Shown piece after piece: positions 1-8,291 of a stretch of DNA of 14,530 nt. The notes under the pieces were generated by a model. That model was given only the letters and a program-made list of their open reading frames with translations. It did no database searches and was not told the DNA's origin. The position numbers and the translations under genes were made by a program. The stretch is from contig NW_024468460.1 in NCBI RefSeq assembly GCF_002104995.1, positions 1-14,530 on the forward strand. The letters run 5' to 3'. Positions within the stretch are counted from its first letter, which is position 1. Each line of letters starts with the position of its first letter. The DNA is from Linderina pennispora. Taxonomy: Eukaryota; Kickxellomycota; Kickxellomycetes; Kickxellales; Kickxellaceae.

Positions 1-911
1 GTTCTTTCATAGCGCATATTTCATAAGCTCCATATGCGTTGTGGGAAGGTGCTTGGAGAGTAAAGTGTTACAGACAGCAGCACGAGGCTGTCTATCCAAG
101 TGTATCGTACTTGAGACATAGCAATTCGTCTCAAAATGGATGCGGATGACTGTAGCTTCCTAAGCCATCAAGGAATCACCTAGTACAGGTGTTATGCTGC
201 AGACAGTGTTTCTAACAAAAATATGAGTCCATTGGAGTGACAAGAAAGTTACCCTAACGGATCCTTCGTTTTGAGCGCTAGATAATTTCCTAGTGATAAG
301 TGCGAGCTCTTACTGAATGGCTGGTAATCAGGTACACCACCCATGACTTCTGATCTCCTAATGTGCTACTGGTCATTATGACCATAGACAACGACCTGGG
401 ATTCTACATGCCTTTATGCCTAGGCACAGTAATGTCCAACCTTTTACCACCATATTGGAAGCAGCTACTATTCAGCCCTACACTACTGTTTTCACAGGTC
501 TCCATATGTGGCCTGCCCTACAACCTTTCATAAATTAGTGGTCCTTATATATAGTTATTTATATGATTAATGAGGGAATTTGAAAACACCCTGCATTGGC
601 TGTGGCAGTTATAGGCCACATTAGTCTCATTAAACAGAATAAGACAAATACAAAGTGTAACCAAAAGTAGACCAAATACTGTTTCCTACAAAGACCACAC
701 ATGTTTGTATTGCTCTAGGCTGCCCCTACCATCATCATTCAACTGCTTAATGTTTATTTCTTGGGCAATGCTATATCAGAGAAAAGTAAGAGTTGAGAAA
801 TTATCTTCCTGCTATAAGAATACTTTTCCTCTAGTGACCTGGGTTGAACTTGCTGAATTCAAAAAAGATAGTTACCACAGACCCACCTTACATTCATCAT
901 AGCAGCTAACA
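1..911. other. AT-rich stretch without a recognised gene, probably interior of a decayed Helitron
   Basis: No protein family can be read here with confidence in any frame. An open frame at 705-902 contains a LPLPSSFN-like string. Helitron helicases often carry a G-L-P-x-P motif upstream of the Walker A loop, so this could be an eroded part of the same helicase, but that is only suggestive. The composition is clearly more AT-rich than the host genes to the right. The Rep (HUH endonuclease) motifs expected upstream of a Helitron helicase were looked for and not found. They would lie left of the window or are too decayed. Confidence 0.4.
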
Positions 912-1300
912 GTTTCATATATATTCTTCTTCCTTAATAGCCCTAGAGGAAGTGGCAAAACATTCCTGTATAAGCTTTTTCTTGCCCATATTCAGAGCCC
1001 AAGGCCATATTGCCTTAGCAACTACCTCCTCTGGCATTGCTGTTATGCTTCTCTCTGGTAGTCGAACTGCTCACTCTACATTTAAGATACCTCTAATTGT
1101 AGATAGTACTTCAATATACAATATCTCCCTTAGCACTAACTTGGCATCATTGCTCTAGGCCACAAGGCTGATTATTTAGGATGAGACACCAATGATATAT
1201 TGGCATACATTTGAGGCCCTTAATCACACACTATGAGATATAATGTGCTCTGCTGATCCAGCCCTTTAAGCATCAGCCTTTTGGATATAGGAGGTTATTC
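912..1300 (+). pseudogene. Pif1-type helicase relic of a Helitron (RepHel fragment)
   Basis: This is a decayed piece of the SF1 helicase domain that Helitrons use in rolling-circle transposition. In one frame IFFFLNSPRGSGKTFLYK is read, ending in a Walker A loop (GSGKT at 948-962). After a frame change near 975-985 the next frame gives RAQGHIALATTSSGIA and then GSRTAHSTFKIPL, the typical Helitron/Pif1 motif Ia region. The Walker B region follows as LII-stop-DE-TPM (1171-1194), where the usual tryptophan of LIIWDE has become TAG (1177-1179). FEALNHTL then a TGA and DIM are also readable, matching the FEALDRTLRDIM pattern of the family. At least three in-frame stops and one frame change make it non-functional. 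The later helicase motifs (GGDFRQ and onward) are not readable, so the fragment is truncated near the AT-rich hairpin region. Family assignment is strong; element-level assignment is an inference from the family. Confidence 0.85.
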
Positions 1301-1372
1301 ATAATCACTAACTAAGTAAAAAAATATTTAAAACTTATAAAACTTTTAGTTCTTTGTTGTTTTTTTTTTTGA

Positions 1373-1508
1373 GCTTCTACAAAACCCCTATTAGCATCCT
1401 GAAAAATTTCAGTTAATTTCTTGTGACCCAGCCTCTATCTCAGTAGAAGCATATTAATTGTGTATCAACTGAAATTTTTCAGGATGCCAATGGGGGTTTC
1501 ATAGAAGC
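1373..1508. repeat. Imperfect inverted repeat, 42-base arms with a 52-base loop
   Basis: The left arm is 1373-1414 and the right arm 1467-1508. They are reverse complements at 38 of 42 positions. The inner 19 bases (CATCCTGAAAAATTTCAGT and its complement) match perfectly. All four mismatches are transitions, and three of them would be G-U wobbles in a minus-strand transcript. A run of T precedes the left arm. No convincing target-site duplication flanks the arms. It could be a MITE-like or foldback element inserted in the helicase remnant, or the template for a hairpin RNA. Confidence 0.9.
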
Positions 1509-2137
1509 ACCCTTTTCTTGCATTTTTGTTTAATAGTTTAATTTAGCTACTAATATCTTTTTTTGGCCATTGCTAAACATTCTGTATTTTAAAATATTTA
1601 TCTACTGCTAGCAATTGATTTATTATTTGTCAAGTGGTTATTCTGATAATAGATATTTAGTCTCTTTAAACTTTTATATTTGTGAATGGCCTCCAGTAGC
1701 ATTTGGGCCACAATGGACCCAGTCTGTATAGACTGATTCAAGAATCTGGTATCAGTGCTAAGGGCCCCAAGAACCATGCAAGCCAGATCATTCTTAATAA
1801 AAAGCTCTTAATGCTATGCATACACAATAAAGCAAAACTAAACAGTAATCATTTCTCTTCTTACTTTGCCTACCAAATTTCTCAAATAAATATTGCCCAC
1901 AGCACTACTGTCATAAAGATATCACTTGGTAGTATTGGCTTCCATGATTCTATGTTGCCCCGCCTAGAGCAATTTGGTACACAGCGTCAATATCATCAAA
2001 GAGCATGCATACATGCTTGCACGATGGATATTACTCCATCAGCTAGCTGACGATGATGCCTTTGACCCTGCAATATTTATGAAAAAGGAGTTTTTCATTC
2101 TATTTTATCATTCATTTATCATAACCTAAAGGCGAAG
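1509..2137. other. AT-rich spacer between helicase relic and Fanzor gene
   Basis: About 630 bases of low-GC sequence with many short A and T runs. One open frame of 115 codons (1703-2050) has no recognisable family and an uneven composition, so I do not call it a gene. If the helicase once continued through here, its C-terminal motifs are no longer readable. The stretch may contain the promoter of the Fanzor gene, but no distinct TATA box or other site can be singled out in such AT-rich sequence. Confidence 0.5.
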
Positions 2138-4405
2138 ATGGCCATAATCTGTCAAGGATTTCGTTAGCCCAGAAGGATAGGTCAGAACTTGTCGAGCGCA
2201 GATTTCAGTGATGTAGTTAGATATCATAGTTATGATTATCTATTACACAATGGCGATATTGAGCTACATGGCATATGCGATATGAATCAAGTAGTGACAT
2301 ACGTGGATACTGAGCTGATGACAGCATACAAGAACAACATTGTGTTGCACTATGGCACTTGCCTACAGTGGATTCTGGCCAAATTGATTGATATTCGCAG
2401 CTGCAAAAACACACTGCACAGTACAATGGGTAATGTGTCTAAGGCTGAGTTCAATAATGCATGTCAAGTGTGTATTTATACACCTGCACAGAAGCTCCGC
2501 CAGGCAGTTGCCTCTAGGCACCCTGATCTCAGTGTGCTGACCCCACCGATGCTTGCAATCTACAACAAACTGACACCAGTCCTTAATGCCTATGATGCCA
2601 AGTACAGATTCGCCAAAGACAGCCGATACTATAATGCCAAGGTAAATCCACTTAAGCATCTGCGTGCATACATTTGCCTATGCCAGCTTATCGATAATGA
2701 GCAGCTTAGCAAGTCTCCCCTCAATGCTTGCCTCTGCGGACATCATGGATCCCCAGGCCATGTGCGTTTGGACAAGCAAATAATCAAGCAGGTGTTTATT
2801 TCGAAAACACGCGAGCAGATTACAGGGATCAACGCAGCAAAGAGGCAGCAACAGAGGCAAAGAAAGCAGCAGAAAGGGGCGAAAAATTGGCCAAGAAGGC
2901 TGCACGCGAAGCAGCGAAGATGCCATCAGATGAAACAGAGGCCACTGCAGCAACTGCAGCAGTAGCGGCTGATTCACTTGCTGCGGCATTGACTATAGCA
3001 GCAGACACTGTTGCAGCACTTAATAATGCATATGCACCAGCACCCCCAGTCTGTGCACACGACCCAGTCCAAGGGATCACACAATCTGTGTGGGATGTGT
3101 GGGCTGGGTCGCAGATCTAACATCAAAGCCATTTAAGGTGCACGGTGATAGAAAATTCCACGGAATGGCGACAGCAGATAGTGTAACGATATGCATTTTG
3201 TTGCAAGACAAGATATCCAAGGCTGATGGTGCAGTAGATGCTGATGCTGCGGGAGGCGATGCTACAGGCGATGTTGCAGGAGGTGGTGCTGTGGGAGGCA
3301 GTATTATAGCTGACTGTCGCTATATCCACCAGATCCCACAGCCAGAGCTGCAGAATCTGAAAGGCCGCTGTGTATTCATCGATCCAGGTCGGGGCAATTT
3401 ACTACGCATGATGCACGAAAATAGCAGCAATGGGAAGGAGGGTGAAAAAAATGCTCTACCGCTACACACGGCAGCAGCGCAATAAGGAGCTCAAGCTGCG
3501 CCACTATGACAGGATTCGTTGGGCCTACAAAAGATCAAGTCCCAGAAGATGCTGTCCGCAGAGCTGAGGCAGAGCTTTCCAAGCACTGCTGCCGGACCCT
3601 TAGCCCAGCAAAATTCCGTGCCTACGTTGCTGCCCGTGCATCTGTGCGGTGTGTCCTAGCACCGTTTTATGCCAACACGATAACAGCGTGAAGGTTACCA
3701 GAGCAGCAGCCCACTAAGTCAAACAAGCAGCACCAGAGGCACTGGAAGGCCCATCCAAGTGTCAGTACCAGTCCCAAGGTGTACCCGCTTCACCGCAAGC
3801 TGCGCCTTGATTCATTCATGAACCAGGCCCGTGCAGACCACAGGCTTGCCGCGAAACTCTGGAGCAAGTTCGGTCCAGATCCAGTGCTGATCATGGGCAA
3901 TTGGAGTGCGCCGATGGCCCGACACCATGCGCCGATTCGTGCCAAGGGATGGCACGACAAGTTCAAGCACCATGGCTTTGAAGTCTATCTGATCGACGAA
4001 TTCCGGACATCGTCGATGTGCCCGTTCTGCTGCGAAAAGTCCCTGCAGACATTCCGGCATGTTCCCAACCCGCGGCCCTACCAGAGATCGAAGAACCCAA
4101 CTGTGAAGTGCCATGGCCTTCTCCGCTGTACAAGCGAGTCATGTAAGCGGGCCATGGCACAATACAGGCGAGCCTATTCGTCTCGGCTCTTGAACCGGGA
4201 TCTCGCAGCAGTTCTAAACTTCAGACTCGTTTTCCAGTCACTCTGTGATTCAGGCAGTATTCCTGAACGGTTCCGTCGTTCTACGGCCATTGCTGCCAAT
4301 GCTTCTGGCACCACCCCTGAAGCAAAGAACCCACGCAAGAGGCGTGCAGCAGCAGGCGATTCTGTTGCCAGCAGCAGCGAGCCAGCGCTGGAGCGCCTAC
4401 GCTGA
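2138..4405 (+). pseudogene. Fanzor (eukaryotic TnpB/OrfB-like) RNA-guided nuclease, frame broken
   Basis: Fanzors are TnpB relatives that cut DNA with a RuvC-type domain guided by an omega-RNA. An ATG at 2138 is in frame with the N-terminal part, but TAG follows at 2165-2167. The frame open from there reads a conserved block with YKNNIVLHYGTCLQWIL. Then come PLRTSWIPR, a Lys/Ala-rich stretch, KPFKVHGDRKFHGM, and RuvC-I FIDPGR (Asp codon 3381-3383). YRYTRQQRNKELKLRHYDRI, HRKLRLDSF and LIMGNWSAP follow. Next is LIDEFRTSSMCPFC, holding a Glu (3998-4000) and the first zinc-ribbon cysteine pair. The second pair is in CHGLLRCTSESC, and RuvC-III is NRDLAAVLNF (Asp codon 4199-4201). A basic NPRKRR tail may be a nuclear-localisation signal. 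The frame changes near 2730, 2760, 2800, 3105, 3448 (an A7 run) and 3530, with a TGA at 3689-3691. All key catalytic and zinc residues survive, so the decay is recent or partly an assembly artefact. Family assignment is very secure; activity is not implied. Confidence 0.93.
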
Positions 4406-4557
4406 GCAGGCCACCAAGGTGGGAGATGTCCATGACCGTCATTGCACCAACAGCCATTCGACACGTTCAAATGACCGGTTCGCCGTGATGCTCTTATCGA
4501 CGTGTCAAACCATGCTGACTAGCAGCCGAGCTCGCATCGCGAGCAGAGTATTTCTAG
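4406..4557 (+). ncRNA. Candidate omega-RNA / right-end region of the Fanzor element
   Basis: In TnpB and Fanzor systems the guide RNA scaffold is usually transcribed from the 3' end of the nuclease gene and the adjacent right end of the element. The guide then reads into flanking DNA. Here 152 bases separate the Fanzor stop from the putative element end, and this tract includes the hairpin at 4530-4544. Nothing else coding is recognisable in it. This is a prediction from the family's known organisation; no conserved scaffold has been compared. Confidence 0.3.
4530..4557 (+). mobile_element. Probable Helitron 3' terminus: hairpin plus CTAG
   Basis: GCTCGC-ATC-GCGAGC (4530-4544) forms a perfect 6-bp stem with a 3-base loop. 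It is followed by nine bases and then CTAG (4554-4557), and the next base is T. Helitrons typically end with a short GC-rich hairpin about 10-12 bases before a CTRR terminus and insert between A and T. The terminus lies downstream of a helicase relic on the same strand, as required. The stem is shorter than many, so chance cannot be fully excluded. Confidence 0.55.
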
Positions 4558-5019
4558 TAATATAATCCTGGGACCTTTTTGCGCCTTTCCACCCCTCTCT
4601 ACAGGCCATCCGGCACGTGCGCTGTACCTACCCTATCATCATTCTCTAACAATTGGGGAACAGCCAAATACCTGGCCACCACTGGTAGTCGTTCGATGCC
4701 GAGCACAATTGCGTCACGTCTTTTTTGTTTTTTCGGTTGCATCTATGGCATTGCTTGTTGGCATGAGTAACCTGCAGCAGATAGAATCCTCCATCACACA
4801 TGCATGCGTCCGATCCTTGCCCCTTCCTTTGCGAGATTTTGATATAGGGAGGAAAGGGATAAAGAGTCCAGGTATAATAGCTTGCGCACGCACAGGTTGG
4901 CCTACCTCTTTGTATCTCCTTCGAGTTTTTCATTTTCGTGCAGTTTTTAACGGCTTGAACTATCCTCACAGAATACAGAATGGTATGCACTATTTTGGAG
5001 TGTATACCTGCAAACCATA
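4558..5019. other. No recognisable gene; immediate right flank of the element
   Basis: Open frames on both strands (for example 4709-5260 on + and 4646-5065 on -) overlap one another and match no family I know. From about 4980 the sequence turns Pro/Ser/Thr-rich when read in + frames and may belong to the unassigned open frame that follows. Nothing else is supported here. Confidence 0.4.
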
Positions 5020-5499
5020 TTGCTGTCCGCATTGCCAGTGTTTCACCTACCCCTACGTATGTCATCCCTGGACCATCATCAGAACCATCACCGCCACTCG
5101 GCCAGCACTGCAGTCACCACTCCATGTATCCCTGCTGCTCCCTCTACTCGCATTCCTACCACCACAACTAGGGGCAGTAATGACACTGAACATAGTAGGA
5201 CCGCGTATGGTACATATACCCCTATACCGGCTCCCAAGCCAACCACACATCCTTCCTTAGCCACTGCCCCCACTCCAGATTCTGTTGCAGATCCTTCTCG
5301 TATGTTAAGCACTCTGAAAAACACTACCCGCAGGCCTCCTATGAAGCTCATATTGGGGCTGGATGCTTGTAGTAGAGCTGCAGGAGAGAGCGGCGATATG
5401 GATATTTTCATGAGAAGAATAAAGGAAAGGATCGCTGTGCACAATGCATATGAGGATTGTTGGCATCTGGGGTTTAGAGTCCCTCTCCTAAAAATGTGA
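5020..5499 (+). CDS. Unassigned open frame, Pro/Ser/Thr-rich then mixed C-terminal part
   Basis: I do not recognise this 159-codon frame. The first two thirds are rich in Pro, Thr, Ser and His. The last about 55 residues look more like folded protein (PPMKLILGLDACSRAAGESG, then MDIFMRRIKERIAVHNAYEDCW). An overlapping frame just upstream (4980-5171) also reads Pro/Ser-rich and could be joined to it by a single-base indel near 5100, in line with indels seen elsewhere in the window. No promoter or splice sites stand out. It could be a fragment of a transposon or of a degraded host gene, or a chance frame. Confidence that it is coding is low. Confidence 0.25.
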   Translation: MLSALPVFHLPLRMSSLDHHQNHHRHSASTAVTTPCIPAAPSTRIPTTTTRGSNDTEHSRTAYGTYTPIPAPKPTTHPSLATAPTPDSVADPSRMLSTLKNTTRRPPMKLILGLDACSRAAGESGDMDIFMRRIKERIAVHNAYEDCWHLGFRVPLLKM

Positions 5500-6330
5500 C
5501 TGAGAAGAAGGAAAACTGACCGCTTGTCTGAGCTTTTGTACGTATGCGTTTTGGCCCTGCCTATGGCGAAGCTATTTTTCCATATACCCAATAACCACTC
5601 ATCCCTTAGGTTAACAGGATAGCGTGGCCGAACCCCTAGCGACACACAGCAGCAAGCAGGCCACTCGATTGGCACAAAATAGTTCCTGTCGTTGCCAGAG
5701 CAGGGGTTGGAAAGGGAGATCAGCCAAGACTTGGCGGCAAACAGCGACTATGGTTATATGCCAAAAGACCCCAATAGCTTGACATTCTACTTGATCCGTA
5801 CCAGCAGATGCATAAGATCGGCTCAAGAGGAGTTTAGAACGTACTGATCGGGTGGGTGGTGTAGACAAGACTACATGATAATATCAGGGACGACAGCCTC
5901 GGATGAGCAAATGTATTAATTTGAATACAGCATATATTGCGAATCTGAAGAGCGATGCAGAGGATCTCAAATTGGGTGCCAGCAAGGATCACTCCTCAGT
6001 GTCTCCGATGAGTACCAGCAGGGTGATGTGATGTCCCAGACAGTAGCCTGTAACAGGGGTATCCAAGGATGCTTTTTTTGCCTTTGCCAGCTACAATACA
6101 GCAACAGCAGAGCAACTGGTGGTTTCCACATCCTTGTGTGGCAAAAGTGGCCATTCCTCTTTCAGACCCTCCCATTTCTCTTTCTTAGTCTTCAAACCAA
6201 ACATACTATTTCAAATCCTCCGTACACTAAAAGTAGTGGGATCTCTGTTTGTTTCCACGGCCAAATGTATGTCGACGTCTATCACAACACTGGTGTGTGC
6301 TAAGCCGAGGGCACAGCAGGTGGAGCATAT
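5500..6330. other. No supported gene; likely transposon debris
   Basis: Stops occur frequently in all frames. Short open frames at 6028-6303 and 6119-6340 on + overlap in different frames and have no clear family match. A weak reading in the second of these resembles the block upstream of the YADD motif in LINE reverse transcriptases; see the feature that follows. No RNA gene could be built here. Confidence 0.4.
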
Positions 6331-6430
6331 CTCGCTATAGTTTGCGCTGATGACGCTAGCTTTTAGACTAATGTCAGGATACACTCAGATCTATTCGGTA
6401 TCTATTATCAGTACTAGCAAACTCTGATGG
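6331..6430 (+). pseudogene. Possible reverse-transcriptase scrap (ADD motif), non-LTR type
   Basis: Read from 6331 in one frame, LAIVCADDASF is followed by TAG (6364-6366), and then TNVRIHSDL...IYYQY is followed by another TAG. This recalls the catalytic F/Y-A-D-D box and downstream helix of non-LTR retrotransposon reverse transcriptases, with Cys in place of Tyr. Only this block is readable. Upstream and downstream RT motifs are at best faint, so this is a tentative call for an old, heavily mutated copy. Confidence 0.3.
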
Positions 6431-6725
6431 CGGTGTTTGGGTGAGCTTACAGGAACAAGCGCCGAGCAAGAGTGTTACCACATGCTCTGTTTTTTGTTTG
6501 GACGAGCCGATGTCACAGGCAGCATACTGTACTTGTGTTTATACTATTGGCGTTGTCATAAACATGTCTGCTGATGTAATAAACATCACCAGGCTATGGC
6601 TTTGTATTGTTGTGTTTGTTGAATGTGTGGGGATTTTAAGTTATATTTAATACTGAAGAAAAGAGAGAAAAGGGAATAGACGAGTTGCGCAGGGGAGTTT
6701 TCAATACGGCCGTCTGTGCAACTTA

Positions 6726-6941
6726 TCAGAGGCTAGAATCTACCTCCATATTGTAGGCTGTAGCGGGGCTCTCGTTAGCGCCTGGCTTGCTGTCACCTGA
6801 TTCTGCTGACATGTCGACGTCAGGGACAGCCGCAGCGGGTGCACAACAGTATTCCCTTACGTTGGCTGTAGGCCTATATGGTAGGGGCTTGTGTGGTACA
6901 TGGAAGCCCGGAAAAGACGTCACGGAGGCATCACTGGTCAA
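6726..6941 (-). CDS. Small unassigned open frame, acidic C-terminal half
   Basis: The frame has 71 codons and starts at ATG 6939-6941 on the minus strand. The N-terminal half is Pro/His-rich (FPGFHVPHKPLPYRP). The C-terminal half is Ser/Glu/Asp-rich, ending NMEVDSSL. No family is recognised. Several CCAAT-type pentamers lie just upstream on this strand (within about 6967-7075), which would suit a promoter. A CAG that could be a splice acceptor lies just before the ATG, so this could also be the last exon of a longer gene whose other exons I cannot find. Low confidence. Confidence 0.25.
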   Translation of the reverse strand: MTSDASVTSFPGFHVPHKPLPYRPTANVREYCCAPAAAVPDVDMSAESGDSKPGANESPATAYNMEVDSSL

Positions 6942-8160
6942 TAGGCAGAAATCTAATCAGTAGAAATCGGCCAATTGGATTTGACCAGCGTTGAATCCTG
7001 ATCAGCCTCAACCAAGAATGGGCGCAGTGATTGCTTGCCTGAAAGCGTGGGCCAATGTGCCCCTGTTGATTGGCCACGGCCCAGGGGCAAACAACAGGCG
7101 CTGGAGAGGCCAGGTACGTCAACGTGACACACACTAGCTGCTGGCAAGGGATGTGGACTGTGCATGGCGTGCGTCACCTATGCGTAAAGCAATAAGCCAC
7201 GGCAATTACAAAATATAATAAGCGTCGCTGCTTTTGCGTTGCTAGAGCCGGATCGTGGGCTCCTGCAGCCAGCAGTAGTAGCCATGTCCCGCCAGATCAC
7301 CGAGCCCAGTCTTGGGGATGCGCCTGCGCGCTGGATATTTGAGGAAAAAGTCTAAGCACATTCACGGGCATCCGCGCGGGCGTTTGCCCATTCTCCTCTG
7401 CCACCCCAACACTGATCAGAGTGGACCGTGTTTCCTTTAACGGCGCGAATTCCACTTTCAATCCGTTCGCACGGCCACAGCAGACAGATAGGATATTCTG
7501 CGTGGAACGGATATTACCCTTGCAGCCAGTTACCGGGAGCTGCCAGAATTTCGCTATATATCCCGCCGATTTCGAATAGCAGATGGGGACCGCGCAGTCC
7601 GGGGGTTGAGTGGAACCCGAACGCTGGTGCGCTGTCTGCACCGCCTGCAGTGTGCGTCGAGTGTTGGTGCCGGCAGAAAGTCACGAAATCTGGCCTGGGC
7701 TTATCGCAAGCGCACTCGGGCGGGAGATGCATTAGTAATGAGAAAAGAGCGGCAGGGGATTGAAGGACGCACATCCCCGCCCAGCCGCAGAACAGTGCAG
7801 AAGGAACTGCGACATGCGAGTGATGATAAGCCTGCATGTGCGCGCGAAACAGGTTTTTAGGAGAATTACAGGCAGACGTGGACGAAATTCTCCTATCGAC
7901 GGCTTCTTTCTGGCCAATGGCCGCAGCCAGCAGCGCAGTTGATGGCGACGATAAGGCGGAGAAAGCGAGGCGTCGTGGTCATGCTGGCAGATTTTCTGCA
8001 ACCGCGGACACTGGGCCGGCCTAAGCAAGCGGGAGCGTGCGCATATCACTCGGTGTTAGGAATATTTATTCTGCCCTCTGACAAATGCCAAATATGTGGC
8101 CTGTGAATCCCTCTCGAAAAAAAACTCTTGGCCACAGACAGGAATCCATTTTTTCGGAGA
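6942..8160. other. Long stretch with overlapping unassigned open frames, no confident gene
   Basis: Both strands carry frames of 60 to 114 codons (for example 7297-7641 and 7514-7837 on -, 7428-7763 and 7606-7860 on +), and an ATG-less frame on + at 7343-7579. They overlap each other and none shows a domain I can name. A short ORF of 23 codons begins at 7284, about 65 bases after an AATATAATAA sequence that could serve as a TATA element. CCAAT/ATTGG pentamers occur near 6969, 7052 and 7068. The GC content is similar to the host genes, so a real gene with introns or indels may be hidden here, but I cannot define it. Confidence 0.35.
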
Positions 8161-8168
8161 TATAAAAG
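8161..8168 (+). promoter_or_regulatory. TATA box of the 8292 gene
   Basis: TATAAAAG lies 124 bases upstream of the ATG at 8292. A pyrimidine-rich tract with CTCC/TTCC blocks follows, typical of a fungal transcription start region. The match to the TATA consensus is perfect. Confidence 0.7.
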
Positions 8169-8291
8169 TCGCGGCTGGGCTGCTCTCGCCCTTTTCCTCT
8201 GCTAGACTCCAGAAAAACTGACAGCCTTTCCCTCCTCTCCATTCTTTTCAACCCGCTCCACAGTTTCGTATTCCCAGCAAAATACCCGGCA

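Noticed and set aside
1703-2050. 115-codon open frame in the AT-rich spacer
   Set aside because: No family match, no promoter or convincing composition. It most likely reflects chance or an unreadable transposon remnant.
5617-5660. GATAGCGTGGCCGAAC, similar to the 5' part of tRNA-Ser/Leu
   Set aside because: No B box (GGTTCGA-type) or matching acceptor arm follows within a tRNA length, so no cloverleaf can be formed.
5988-6008. KDHSSVS reading that resembles the last motif of LINE endonucleases
   Set aside because: It is only a few residues, no other endonuclease motif is present, and it lies too close to the putative reverse-transcriptase block for normal LINE spacing.
6683-6723. Nine-base inverted repeat (AGTTGCGCA / TGTGCAACT, one mismatch)
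   Set aside because: The arms are short with a 23-base loop and have no link to a gene end or mobile element; expected by chance in a window of this size.
7297-7641. Minus-strand open frame with a loose resemblance (NIRSTQNILSV) to part of MutL/PMS1 proteins
   Set aside because: None of the MutL ATPase motifs can be found in the sequence upstream on that strand, and the resemblance is only about a dozen residues.
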